Assembly (NCBI GenBank): GCA_019307815.1
Contig: JAFDIV010000030.1
Location: 1 to 38,505 of the forward strand
Direction: 5' to 3'
DNA length: 38,505 bases
DNA from: Deltaproteobacteria bacterium
GTDB taxonomy: Bacteria; Desulfobacterota; DSM-4660; Desulfatiglandales; Desulfatiglandaceae
Positions 25,829 through 35,957 of the stretch are shown in pieces. A program made the position numbers and the translations under genes. The notes below the pieces were generated by a model. That model saw only the letters and a program-made list of their open reading frames with translations, was not told where the DNA came from and did not search any database. Every line of letters begins with the position of its first letter. The stretch's first letter is position 1.

Positions 25829-28180
25829 CTAGGAACCCCCTTCCATATCAAAAAGAAGAAATTGACCTGTTCTGGGTGCAGCTGGCCGGGGGCTGTATTG
25901 ATGGGGTTCTGTGCCTTCTCTAAAGGCCTGAAATACAGTCTTTTTGGAAAATGGACTTGCTAAAAGCCCTGTCTCTGCATCGATTTTTGCAAAAACCACC
26001 CCTTCTGGCACAGAAAAGTCCTCTACAGGCATTTTTTTCAGGGCTTCCTTCATGAAGTAAAGCCATATGGGGCTGGCAGCCCTGGATCCTGTTTCACCTT
26101 TGCCCATTGGTGTACGGTCATCATAGCCAACCCACACACCAGTGACCAACTGGGGGGTGTAGCCCAGGAACCAGGCATCCCTCAGGTCATTGGTCGTCCC
26201 TGTTTTGCCGGCTGCAGGCCTATGTAGTGCCTTTATCCTCCATCCAGTTCCCTCCTGAACAACCGCCTTCAGCAGGTCAGTCATCACGTACGCCGTCTGC
26301 TGAGATATGACCTGCTCAGCCGTGGGCTGGTTCTCTTCGATTACCTGACCATTTCTATCCACGACCCTTTTCACAAATATGGGCTGAGGTAGGTATCCAC
26401 CGCTGGCAAATACACAATATGCGCGGGTAAGCTCCAGAAGGGAAAGCCCTGAAGAACCAAGAGCCAGTGAAAGATCAGCATTCAATGTGGATTCAATACC
26501 CAACTGCCGCGCATAGGATATCACATAGTCAACGCCAATTCTCTTCAGTATCTTGACTGTAATTACATTTCTGGACTTTGCTAGGGCCGTCCTCAATAGT
26601 GTGGGACCGAAGAATCTCCCTTTGTAATTTCGCGGTTTCCACACCTTTTCATCTTCCCCATTGTCCGAAACAAAAGGGGCATCCACAATCACATCGGCCG
26701 GACTCATGCCCTTGTCTAAGGCTGCAGCATAAATAATCGGCTTGAAGGCTGAGCCCGGTTGCCTTCTGGCCTGTACAGCACGGTTAAACTGGCTTATGGT
26801 GAAGTCCCGCCCGCCCACCATGGCCCTCACCATACCGGTGTCAGGTTCCATGCAAAGCAGAGCCCCTTGTATCTCCGGCGATTGCTCAAGGGACACGACC
26901 CAAGAGAAGGGTGACTTTCCAGGTTTCTTAAGCCTAACCAAAATCACATCTCCCTCTGATAGGGCTTCGGAGACATGCTTTATACCCGCACGGTAATATG
27001 GGACCTTTGGATCAGGTTTTCGCGCCCACTTCATCTCTGAAAAGGGCAGCACCGCGCTCTTACCACCGATCCACACTTCGGCCCAATTGTGCTGATGGTC
27101 AATCTTTTCCACCACTCCTTCTACAATTTGACCTTGTTTTAGCTCATTGACTAAAAACTTTTCCTGTTGTTCCTGCTTGTAGGAAGTGATTTCATCAGGT
27201 CTCAGGTGGCGTAATGGTCCACGATACCCCTCCCTTTTATCCAGCTCCCTCAACCCTTTGTTCAGGGCTGCCTGGGCCGCCTTTTGCATTTCCAGGTCAA
27301 GGGTAGTGTAAACTTTCAAACCGCCCCGATAAAGGCGCTCCCGACCGTATTTCTTGAGCAGATATTGGCGTACATACTCTGTAAAATAAGGGGCCCTGTG
27401 AAAGTAATCTTCCTCACTTCCACGGATCTCCAACTCTTCATTATAGGCCCGGATCTCCTCTTCCTTTGAAATGTAGCCCTCTTCCCGCATCCTTTGAAGG
27501 ACATAACGTTGCCTTGCCTTTGCCCGCTCAAAGTGGGTCACAGGCGAATACCGGGCCGGTGCTTGGGGAAGACCTGCCAAAAGGGCCGCCTCTGCAAGGT
27601 CAAGCTCACTAGCGGATTTTCCAAAATAGGTGCGAGCAGCGGCCTCCACACCATAGGCCCCATGGCCCAGGTAGATTTGATTCAAATAAAGGTACAGGAT
27701 CCGATCCTTTGAAAAGTTTTTTTCTATTTGAATGGATAAGAGGGCTTCTCGTGCCTTTCTGCGATAAGTTCGTTTTGTATTCTTCAGCAACAGTGACCTG
27801 GTCACCTGCTGGGTAATGGTACTACCTCCCTGCTCGATCTTACCAGCGGTTATGTTTTTGATCAGGGCTCGGAGTATGCCCATGAGATCCAGCCCCTTGT
27901 GTTCAAAAAAACGGGCATCTTCTGCAGCTACAAAGGCGTAGATCACATGCTTTGGAATCTGTTCCAGAGGGATAACGATCCGTTTTTCCTCCCAGAAGCG
28001 CCCAATAACTTGACCGTCACTGCTATAAATAACTGAAACAATAGGAGGATTGTATTCCCTCAATGACCCGATATACGGCAGATTACTTGACCATAGGTAC
28101 CATAAGGCAGCAGCACCACATGCCAAAAAAAGCCCTAATACCACCACCAAGACAATCATCCACTTCAACAGCTTCTTCAA
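25829..28180 (-). CDS. mrcA: Penicillin-binding protein 1A, bifunctional peptidoglycan synthase
   Basis: A 783-residue class A penicillin-binding protein. A short basic N-terminus and one membrane anchor (about 7-29) precede the GT51 transglycosylase domain (EDARFFEHKG with catalytic Glu, then GGSTITQQ). A middle OB-like domain carries GVVEKIDHQHNWAEVWIGG. The transpeptidase domain has GSAFKP (nucleophile Ser-x-x-Lys), SRN and KTGTTND. The periplasmic enzyme polymerises glycan strands and cross-links stem peptides. The start is TTG at 28178-28180, supported by GGGAGG six bases upstream; the next ATG would delete the basic residues before the anchor. It converges with cheW, with only 12 bp between the stops, and lies 31 bp after the comM gene. 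Confidence 0.95.
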   Translation of the reverse strand: MKKLLKWMIVLVVVLGLFLACGAAALWYLWSSNLPYIGSLREYNPPIVSVIYSSDGQVIGRFWEEKRIVIPLEQIPKHVIYAFVAAEDARFFEHKGLDLMGILRALIKNITAGKIEQGGSTITQQVTRSLLLKNTKRTYRRKAREALLSIQIEKNFSKDRILYLYLNQIYLGHGAYGVEAAARTYFGKSASELDLAEAALLAGLPQAPARYSPVTHFERAKARQRYVLQRMREEGYISKEEEIRAYNEELEIRGSEEDYFHRAPYFTEYVRQYLLKKYGRERLYRGGLKVYTTLDLEMQKAAQAALNKGLRELDKREGYRGPLRHLRPDEITSYKQEQQEKFLVNELKQGQIVEGVVEKIDHQHNWAEVWIGGKSAVLPFSEMKWARKPDPKVPYYRAGIKHVSEALSEGDVILVRLKKPGKSPFSWVVSLEQSPEIQGALLCMEPDTGMVRAMVGGRDFTISQFNRAVQARRQPGSAFKPIIYAAALDKGMSPADVIVDAPFVSDNGEDEKVWKPRNYKGRFFGPTLLRTALAKSRNVITVKILKRIGVDYVISYARQLGIESTLNADLSLALGSSGLSLLELTRAYCVFASGGYLPQPIFVKRVVDRNGQVIEENQPTAEQVISQQTAYVMTDLLKAVVQEGTGWRIKALHRPAAGKTGTTNDLRDAWFLGYTPQLVTGVWVGYDDRTPMGKGETGSRAASPIWLYFMKEALKKMPVEDFSVPEGVVFAKIDAETGLLASPFSKKTVFQAFREGTEPHQYSPRPAAPRTGQFLLFDMEGGS

Positions 28181-28186
28181 CCTTTA

Positions 28187-28192
28187 CCTCCC
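28187..28192 (-). promoter_or_regulatory. Ribosome binding site supporting a TTG start
   Basis: GGGAGG on the minus strand ends 6 nt before the TTG codon at 28178-28180. No in-frame ATG lies at comparable distance; the next ATG is seven codons inside. This decides TTG as the start of the penicillin-binding protein. Confidence 0.7.
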
Positions 28193-28211
28193 AGACCAAG
28201 CCATACTCATA

Positions 28212-29741
28212 TTATAACACAAGGGTTCTATCCAGGCTCCTGTATTGAATGGCTTCAGCAATATGGTTAGGTTGTATGTTCCTGCACTGGTCCAGATCAG
28301 CAATAGTCCTTGCAATCTTCAGGATTCGGGCATGGGCCCGTGCGCTCAATCCAAACTTTTCCATCGCCTTTTCCAACAACTCGCTGGATCTGGAATCAAT
28401 CTTACAGAATTCTTTGATCTGGCGGGTATTCATCCTTGCATTGGTATGGATAGGCGTGCCTCGAAATCGAGCGGTTTGTACCTCTCTGGCCCTCATCACC
28501 CTCTGGAGCATTTCTGCTGAGCTTGCGCCTTCAGACCTATCGGCCAGCTCCTTATAGGGCACAGGGGGAACTTCGATATGTATATCTATTCGGTCCATCA
28601 ATGGCCCTGAAATTTTTGAGCGATACCGTTGGATCTGCAAAAAGGAACACCTACATTGCCTCTTGGGATCGCCCAAAAATCCGCATGGACATGGATTCAT
28701 GGCTGCAACCAGCATAAAATTTGCTGGATATGTCACCCTTGAGTTGGCCCTGGAAATGGTTACCTGGCCATCCTCCATGGGTTGCCTCAACACCTCTAGA
28801 ACATTTTTCCTGAATTCAGGTAACTCATCGAGAAAGAGAACGCCGTTATGGGCCAGGCTCACCTCGCCGGGCTTGGGGTTCTGGCCCCCACCTATTAATC
28901 CGGCATCCGATATAGTATGGTGTGGTGAACGAAAGGGCCTCTGGGTGATTAGACCATGACCTTTGGGCATTAGGCCCATTACACTATAGATTTTGGATGT
29001 CTCTAAGGCTTCCTCAAAGCTCAGCTCCGGCAAAATGGTATATAGCCGCCTTGCCAGCATGGTCTTTCCTGATCCCGGTGGTCCCACCATGATAAGATTA
29101 TGCCCCCCTGCGGCTGAAACCTCCAGGGCCCTTTTTGCGTTTTCCTGTCCCTTCACGTCCAGGAAGTCCTCTTGTGCAGGTGGCTTGTGAAACAGGGGGC
29201 TTACTCCCATGGAAAAGGGGCTGATCTGGATCTGGCCCCTCAGGGCCTCTATGACCTCAGATAGAAACGAGACTGGATAGATATCGATGCCCTTCACAAC
29301 CGCTGCCTCGGCCGCGTTTTCTTTTGGCAGGAAGATACCCTTCAGCCCGAGGCTCCTGGCAGTTATGGCAGTGGGCAAAGCCCCCTTGACGGGTCTAAGC
29401 AATCCGTCAAGGGCCAATTCCCCTAAAAAGAGGTAGTCTTGATAAGAGGCCCTTTCAAGCAGCCCCGTGGCCGCAAGGATACCAAGGGCCATGGGAAGGT
29501 CGAAGGCAGAGCCCTCTTTTTTTACATCTGCTGGTGCAAGATTTACAGTAATTCGGTCAGAAGGAAATGGATATCCTGAATTTTTTATAGCTGCTTTAAC
29601 CCTGTCCTTACTCTCACGAACTGCGCCTTCAGGTAAACCCACAGTGAAGAAAGATGGAAGCCCTTGGGAAATGTCCACCTCCACTTCCACCACGTACGCA
29701 TCAATACCTATGACAGCGCTACTTAGTATCTTTGCCAACAT
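28212..29741 (-). CDS. comM: YifB/ComM Mg-chelatase-like AAA+ ATPase
   Basis: A 509-residue protein of the YifB/ComM family. An N-terminal Lon-protease-like (ChlI) domain (about 20-165) precedes the Mg-chelatase AAA+ domain with P-loop GPPGSGKT (220-227) and Walker B FLDELPEF. A Cys-rich stretch MNPCPCGFLGDPKRQCRC follows, and a C-terminal Mg-chelatase lid domain closes the protein. ComM is a hexameric helicase that promotes branch migration during natural transformation; YifB homologues are widespread, including in species not known to be competent. The ATG at 29739-29741 has only a weak GGGGAA site. It diverges from rpoZ across a 225-bp region holding a promoter and a perfect palindrome. 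Confidence 0.93.
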   Translation of the reverse strand: MLAKILSSAVIGIDAYVVEVEVDISQGLPSFFTVGLPEGAVRESKDRVKAAIKNSGYPFPSDRITVNLAPADVKKEGSAFDLPMALGILAATGLLERASYQDYLFLGELALDGLLRPVKGALPTAITARSLGLKGIFLPKENAAEAAVVKGIDIYPVSFLSEVIEALRGQIQISPFSMGVSPLFHKPPAQEDFLDVKGQENAKRALEVSAAGGHNLIMVGPPGSGKTMLARRLYTILPELSFEEALETSKIYSVMGLMPKGHGLITQRPFRSPHHTISDAGLIGGGQNPKPGEVSLAHNGVLFLDELPEFRKNVLEVLRQPMEDGQVTISRANSRVTYPANFMLVAAMNPCPCGFLGDPKRQCRCSFLQIQRYRSKISGPLMDRIDIHIEVPPVPYKELADRSEGASSAEMLQRVMRAREVQTARFRGTPIHTNARMNTRQIKEFCKIDSRSSELLEKAMEKFGLSARAHARILKIARTIADLDQCRNIQPNHIAEAIQYRSLDRTLVL

Positions 29742-29822
29742 GAGGGTTCCCCATACTGATGTCTGAAAAGGTAACTGGAAATGAAATAAAAGATATCTTT
29801 AGGCGTAGGGTGCATAGCAAAT

Positions 29823-29845
29823 AGATGTAAAATCTCTTTACATCT
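29823..29845. repeat. Perfect palindrome overlapping the rpoZ -35 box
   Basis: AGATGTAAA (29823-29831) and TTTACATCT (29837-29845) are perfect 9-bp inverted arms with a 5-bp spacer. The right arm includes the TTTACA -35 hexamer of the rpoZ promoter. No T-run follows, so it is not an intrinsic terminator. The size and symmetry fit a dimeric repressor's operator; I do not recognise it as a known box. Confidence 0.6.
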
Positions 29846-29865
29846 AACATAACCGGTGTTATAAA
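29837..29865 (+). promoter_or_regulatory. Sigma-70 promoter for rpoZ-dnaJ
   Basis: TTTACA (29837-29842) and TATAAA (29860-29865) are separated by 17 bp, each matching five of six consensus bases. Transcription would start near 29872, about 95 bp before the rpoZ ATG. The -35 box lies in the palindrome at 29823-29845. Confidence 0.6.
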
Positions 29866-29966
29866 GTAAAGTTTATTTATATGAGAAGGGATTATTCGGA
29901 TTTCAGGATTAGTTTTTTTATCCTACTTGGTATAAGTGAAACCAAATATAAACTTAGGAGAAGACC

Positions 29967-31384
<1,418 letters not shown>

Positions 31385-31454
31385 CATTTACAAGTCTAAT
31401 ATTTCATGCTAAAAAAATAAATTTCTACAATTTGAGGAGTGGACGCAAGAGCCT

Positions 31455-31820
31455 ATGTTGACAAAAAAGAAAAAGGAATACTTTAGAAAACTTTTGAACG
31501 AACGCCTTGAGCAGCTTCTTCAAGAGGCCAGCAAGACAGTAAGCGGGATGACGGATCAGAACGATAATTTTCCTGACCCGACGGACCGGGCGGCCCTAGA
31601 GTCTGACAGAAATTTCTTGCTTCGAATAAGGGACCGAGAGAGGAAGCTCATTGTTAAGATAAAAGAGGCACTGGAAAGGCTGGATAATGGCACATTTGGA
31701 ATCTGCGAAGCATGCGGCGAGGAGATTTCGGAAAAACGTCTTAAGGCCCGCCCCGTGACCACCCTTTGTATTGAATGCAAGAAAAAGCAGGAAACCGAGG
31801 AAAAGCTTAGGGGGCTATAG
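31455..31820 (+). CDS. DksA/TraR-family zinc finger regulator
   Basis: A 121-residue DksA/TraR protein. An N-terminal coiled coil (about 5-75) contains the tip region DPTDRAALESDRNF, with acidic residues near those that reach the RNA polymerase active site in DksA. A C4 zinc finger follows (Cys84, Cys87, Cys105, Cys108). DksA proteins bind in the secondary channel and, with ppGpp, adjust rRNA and amino-acid promoters. The protein is shorter than E. coli DksA (151). The nearest strong ribosome site, GAGGAG, is about 15 nt before the ATG, farther than usual, so the start is slightly uncertain. It is closed by the terminator at 31859-31891. It follows rpoZ and dnaJ, giving a small transcription/stress group. 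Confidence 0.9.
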   Translation: MLTKKKKEYFRKLLNERLEQLLQEASKTVSGMTDQNDNFPDPTDRAALESDRNFLLRIRDRERKLIVKIKEALERLDNGTFGICEACGEEISEKRLKARPVTTLCIECKKKQETEEKLRGL

Positions 31821-31858
31821 GCACTCGCCCTATTTCCAATCCTTAAATGTGTCCCTTC

Positions 31859-31891
31859 AGGCCGGTGCACCGTGTATGCCCGGCCTTTTTT
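31859..31891 (+). terminator. Intrinsic terminator after the DksA-family gene
   Basis: AGGCCGG (31859-31865) pairs perfectly with CCGGCCT (31880-31886) and is followed by a T-run to 31891. The stem is seven base pairs, mostly G-C. Confidence 0.85.
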
Positions 31892-31940
31892 ATATCTTAA
31901 ATAAGGTGGGTTTTACCCTCTGTAACTCCTGATGTGGCAA

Positions 31941-31959
31941 TCCACCAAGATTTGGTGGA
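31941..31959. repeat. Short perfect inverted repeat upstream of the DHH-CBS fusion gene
   Basis: TCCACCAA (31941-31948) and TTGGTGGA (31952-31959) form an 8-bp perfect inverted repeat with a 3-bp spacer. No T-run follows, which argues against a terminator. It may be an operator or an RNA hairpin about 150 bp upstream of the next gene. Confidence 0.5.
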
Positions 31960-32108
31960 CAAGTTTGGTATTGGTCATTTAACATTTGTCATTTCAATAC
32001 AATTTAGTTATTGAATTAAGTGTGTTAAGGCAAAAATTTAAATCGTTACTTTTAGATGGTAGTATTTGCTGTGGCATCACGCGCTAAAACTATGCTAAGA
32101 TCTTGACC

Positions 32109-34823
32109 ATGAAGTCTTCACCAGACAAAAATAATGAGACAATAGATTCGGGCCAGTATCCTGAAGAGGTGATCACCACCCACATCAATGCAGACTTTGA
32201 CGCCCTCGCCTCCATGATTGCAGCCAAGAAGCTCTATCCCCAAGCAGTGATGGTCTTCCCCGGTGCCCAAGAAAAAAATCTTCGAAACTTCTTTCTTCAC
32301 TCGGCTTCATACCTATTCAACTTTGCCAAACTCAAGCAGATAAAATTAGAAAAGATCAAGAGGCTTATTTTGGTTGATACACGGCAAAGGTCTAGGATTG
32401 GGAAATTTGCCGACCTACTTGACAGGCCAAATGTGGAAATTCATGTATATGATCACCATCCTGGCTCTGAAGAGGACATACACGGAAATATGGAGATCAT
32501 CCGTCAATATGGGGCCAATACCACGATCCTTACCCAGATAATCCGTGAAAAGGGCATTCCTGTGTCCCCTGATGAGGCCACATTGATGTGCTTAGGAATC
32601 CATGAGGATACGGGCTCTTTTACCTTCTCTTCAACCACTCCCGAGGACTATGAGGCAGCGGCTTGGTTGACTAAGCAGGGAGCCAACCATAATATCATTG
32701 CTGACATGCTCACCAGAGAACTCACGGCCGAGCAAATATGGTTGCTGAATGACCTCACAAAAGCTGCCTCCAAGAAGGTTGTAAACGGTGTGGAAATAGT
32801 TACCACCAAGGTGGTCAGGGACGAGTATGTTGGAGACTTCGCTGTCCTTGTGCACAAGCTAATGGAAATGGAGAACCTGAATGTGGTCTTTGCCCTTGCC
32901 CAGATGGAAGACCGCATTTATCTGGTGGCCAGAAGCAGGATACCTGAGGTGAATGTGGGAGAAATTGCGGCTGCCCTGGGCGGAGGGGGACACCCCCAGG
33001 CAGCCTCTGCAACCATCAAGAACAAAACGCTTGCACAGGTGGAACGATCCCTCAACGCCCTTTTGCGCAACCGCATTCAACCCACAAAAAAGGCTCGAGA
33101 CATGATGTCCTCGCCCGTGATCTTTGTCCCCCCTGAGGCTACGGTCAAGCGGGCTGCAAACCTCATGACCCGGTACAACATCAATGTACTTCTGGTCATT
33201 GAGGATCATACACTCAAAGGGTATATCACCAGGCAAGTGGTAGAGAAAGCTGTATTTTTCGGCCTTGAGGATATAAGGGTAAGCGATTATATGAATATTG
33301 AGTTCTCCAGTGTGCCACCTGAGGCCCCCCTGAAAGAGGTCCAAGACCTTATTATCAAAAATAAACTTCGAGTATTGCCCGTTGTGGACCACGGTGAAGT
33401 AGTAGGTGTCATTACCAGAACAGATCTCCTGAATATCCTTGTGGGAGAGCCCCTGGTACCTGATCTCCTCATAGAGGAAAAGGGCTCTGGTCGACTCAGC
33501 AGAAAGAAAAGTGTTGCGGGGCTCCTCAAGGAACGACTTCCCAGGAAGATTATCGAGAGGCTCAAAAATTTCGGCCAGGTTGCTGACATGTTGGGCTACA
33601 ATGCCTATCTGGTGGGGGGACTGGTTCGGGATGTATTGCTTCACCGGGAAAATTTTGATGTGGATATTGTCATCGAGGGAGACGGTATCGTATTCGCCCA
33701 CGAATTTGCAAAGCACTTCGAGGCGCGGGTCAGAAGCCACAAGAAATTCGGCACAGCCGTGCTCATCTTTCCTGACGGCTTTAAGGTGGACGTGGCCACA
33801 GCACGCATGGAGTATTATGAATCACCGGGCTCCCCCCCCATCGTTCAGACAAGCTCCTTAAGAATGGACCTCTACAGACGAGACTTTACTATCAATACCC
33901 TGGCTATCAAACTAAATAAAAGGGACTACGGCACCCTAATTGATTATTTTGGAGGCCAACGGGACATTAAGGAAAAGGTTATACGTGTGCTACACAACCT
34001 TTCTTTTGTGGAGGACCCTACCAGGGTCTTCCGGGCCATTCGATTTGAACAGCGTTTTGGGTTCAAGATTGGAAAATTGACCCTGGCCCTAATCAAAAAC
34101 GCCGTAAAAATCAATGCCCTCAAAGAGATTTCGGGTCACCGCCTGTTCATGGAACTGAAGCTTATCCTGGGCGAGTCCGACCCCATTAAGGCCATTGAGA
34201 GAATGAATGAGTTTGATCTATTGCAGTTCATTTCCCCGGAAATCACCTTTACGGCAAAACTTAAAAAACTCCTGGAAGACATAAAGAGCGTTATCTCATG
34301 GTATAGATTACTCTACCTTGAAGAACACTTTGAGGCCTGGAAGGTCTATTGGTATGGCCTTACTTCCTCATTAGATCCCAAAGGGTTCAGCCGGCTTATG
34401 GAGGGCATGGGCATGGCGGATACCGAGAGCAAGGCCATGGTATCGCAGCGGGAGCGATTAATGGATCTCATTAATGCCTTGCATGCCTTCTCTGGAGACA
34501 ATTATACCCTCTATACATTGCTGAGCCCTTATGATACAGAAATTCTCTTATTTCTCATGGCCAAGAGCTCCTGTGAAAAGGCGAAGCGTTTGATCTCCAC
34601 ATATTTTACCAAGCTAAAAGGCACTCACGTGGAGCTCTCTGGAAAGGAACTGATTCAGCTCGGAATGAGGCCAGGGCCCATCTTCAAGAAGGTGTTTGAG
34701 CAAATTTTGGAGAGGAGATTGAATCAGCAAATACAATCCAAGGAGGACGAGATAACATTTGTGAAGGAAAGATACAAATCCTACCTCCTCGACAAACAAA
34801 ATGAATACAGACATAATCAGTAG
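32109..34823 (+). CDS. DHH phosphoesterase - tandem CBS - tRNA nucleotidyltransferase fusion
   Basis: A 904-residue multidomain protein. First comes a DHH phosphoesterase domain (about 22-185: THINADFDALA, LVDTRQ, VYDHHPG, GIHEDTGSF) with its DHHA1 partner (GGGGHPQAAS near 292-299). Two CBS domains follow (about 333-388 and 395-450), likely adenine-nucleotide sensors. Last is a class II poly(A) polymerase/CCA-adding head (LVGGLVRD near 501, catalytic FDVDIV near 516-521, RRDFTINT near 590) with neck and body helices. Fusions of this kind occur in Desulfobacterota, Aquificae and others; the nucleotidyltransferase is probably an A-adding or CCA-adding tRNA enzyme. The DHH domain may cleave nanoRNA or pAp-like substrates. 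The start is the ATG at 32109; no strong ribosome site is visible. trpS follows after 51 bp. Confidence 0.92.
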   Translation: MKSSPDKNNETIDSGQYPEEVITTHINADFDALASMIAAKKLYPQAVMVFPGAQEKNLRNFFLHSASYLFNFAKLKQIKLEKIKRLILVDTRQRSRIGKFADLLDRPNVEIHVYDHHPGSEEDIHGNMEIIRQYGANTTILTQIIREKGIPVSPDEATLMCLGIHEDTGSFTFSSTTPEDYEAAAWLTKQGANHNIIADMLTRELTAEQIWLLNDLTKAASKKVVNGVEIVTTKVVRDEYVGDFAVLVHKLMEMENLNVVFALAQMEDRIYLVARSRIPEVNVGEIAAALGGGGHPQAASATIKNKTLAQVERSLNALLRNRIQPTKKARDMMSSPVIFVPPEATVKRAANLMTRYNINVLLVIEDHTLKGYITRQVVEKAVFFGLEDIRVSDYMNIEFSSVPPEAPLKEVQDLIIKNKLRVLPVVDHGEVVGVITRTDLLNILVGEPLVPDLLIEEKGSGRLSRKKSVAGLLKERLPRKIIERLKNFGQVADMLGYNAYLVGGLVRDVLLHRENFDVDIVIEGDGIVFAHEFAKHFEARVRSHKKFGTAVLIFPDGFKVDVATARMEYYESPGSPPIVQTSSLRMDLYRRDFTINTLAIKLNKRDYGTLIDYFGGQRDIKEKVIRVLHNLSFVEDPTRVFRAIRFEQRFGFKIGKLTLALIKNAVKINALKEISGHRLFMELKLILGESDPIKAIERMNEFDLLQFISPEITFTAKLKKLLEDIKSVISWYRLLYLEEHFEAWKVYWYGLTSSLDPKGFSRLMEGMGMADTESKAMVSQRERLMDLINALHAFSGDNYTLYTLLSPYDTEILLFLMAKSSCEKAKRLISTYFTKLKGTHVELSGKELIQLGMRPGPIFKKVFEQILERRLNQQIQSKEDEITFVKERYKSYLLDKQNEYRHNQ

Positions 34824-34874
34824 CCCACCAATGGGCCATATACATTAGGAGAGGCGTGAAAGGAGAAAGAGGAG

Positions 34875-35861
34875 ATGTCGAAAAAGAGAATTGTGAGCGG
34901 CATGAGGCCTACTGGCAAGATGCATCTGGGGCATCTACATGGTGCCCTTCTCAACTGGAAAGAGCTTCAGCATGAATACGAGTGTTTTTACTTCATTGCT
35001 GATTGGCATGCCCTCACGAGCGAATACAGCAATCCAGATATCATCAAAGAAACTACCTATGAAATCATCATGGACTGGATTTCCATGGGCCTGGATCCAG
35101 AAATTTGCACATTCTTCATCCAGTCGGAGATAAAGGAGCACGCAGAATTGCACTTGATCTTTTCAATGATCACCCCCCTTCCCTGGCTGGAACGAAATCC
35201 TACTTACAAGGAACAGCTTCGGGAAGTTACCCAGCGGGACCTCTATACCTACGGATTCCTTGGGTATCCGGTACTCCAGGCCGCTGATATTCTGATGTAT
35301 AAAGCTAATGGGGTTCCAGTGGGGGAAGATCAGGCCCCTCATGTGGAACTGACCAGGGAAATTGCCAGGCGGTTTAATCATCTTTATAGCAAGGTTTTCC
35401 CTGAGCCTGATGTATTGCTCACCCCCACATCCAAGTTGCTGGGCATTGATCGCCGTAAAATGAGCAAGAGTTATGGAAACGCCATCTTTCTTACTGACTC
35501 AGACCAAGAAATCGATCGTAAAGTGAGCCAGATGATCACTGACCCTCAAAGAAAGAGAAAAACAGATCCGGGTGACCCGGCAATATGTAATGTGTTTTCC
35601 TTTCACGAGATCTATTCGGAACCTGAAACAGTAAAGCAGATTGATGGAGCCTGCCGCAAGGCGGAGATCGGGTGTGTGGAGTGTAAAAGGATGATGGCTG
35701 CGAGCCTTAAAAAGGGCCTCCAACCTATTCGTGAAAAGCGGAGAGAGCTGGAAGCGGATATTTCCATTGTCAAACAGATTATGCAGGAAGGTTGTCAGAG
35801 GGCCAGAAAGGTGGCAAGTAGGACCATGGAAGAGGTAAGGGAGGCGGTAAAATTGCCTTAA
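34875..35861 (+). CDS. trpS: Tryptophanyl-tRNA synthetase
   Basis: A 328-residue class I aminoacyl-tRNA synthetase that charges tRNA-Trp. The first signature appears as TGKMHLGHLHG (HLGH at 17-20) and the second as KMSKS at 195-199. The specificity region AADILMYKANGVPVGEDQ is also typical. The length matches bacterial TrpRS. AGGAG elements lie immediately upstream of the ATG. It sits between the tRNA-nucleotidyltransferase fusion and scpA and is probably co-transcribed with the former. No T-box or trp leader is seen in the 51-bp gap upstream. Confidence 0.96.
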   Translation: MSKKRIVSGMRPTGKMHLGHLHGALLNWKELQHEYECFYFIADWHALTSEYSNPDIIKETTYEIIMDWISMGLDPEICTFFIQSEIKEHAELHLIFSMITPLPWLERNPTYKEQLREVTQRDLYTYGFLGYPVLQAADILMYKANGVPVGEDQAPHVELTREIARRFNHLYSKVFPEPDVLLTPTSKLLGIDRRKMSKSYGNAIFLTDSDQEIDRKVSQMITDPQRKRKTDPGDPAICNVFSFHEIYSEPETVKQIDGACRKAEIGCVECKRMMAASLKKGLQPIREKRRELEADISIVKQIMQEGCQRARKVASRTMEEVREAVKLP

Positions 35862-35874
35862 ACAGGCCTTAAAA

Positions 35875-35902
35875 GCCGTTTACCGTTGACCGTTCACCGT
35901 TA
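35875..35902 (+). repeat. Heptamer tandem repeat (ACCGTTN x4) in the trpS-scpA gap
   Basis: Four consecutive 7-bp units, (G/A)CCGTTN, run from 35875 to 35902 with the last base differing each time (T, G, C, A). GCCG and CGGC flank the block as a short inverted pair. It lies in the 96-bp gap between trpS and scpA. It looks like a dispersed heptamer-type repeat rather than a regulatory site. Confidence 0.75.
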
Positions 35903-35957
35903 GCGGCCAGTAACAAGCGCTTCTAAGTATTTTTTCTGTTAATTTCGATAGATTGGC

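Noticed and set aside
32859..33740. 293-codon minus-strand frame opposite the DHH-CBS fusion gene
   Set aside because: The plus-strand frame has continuous, strongly conserved domains across the whole stretch; the opposite frame shows none and lies in a fixed codon phase with it.
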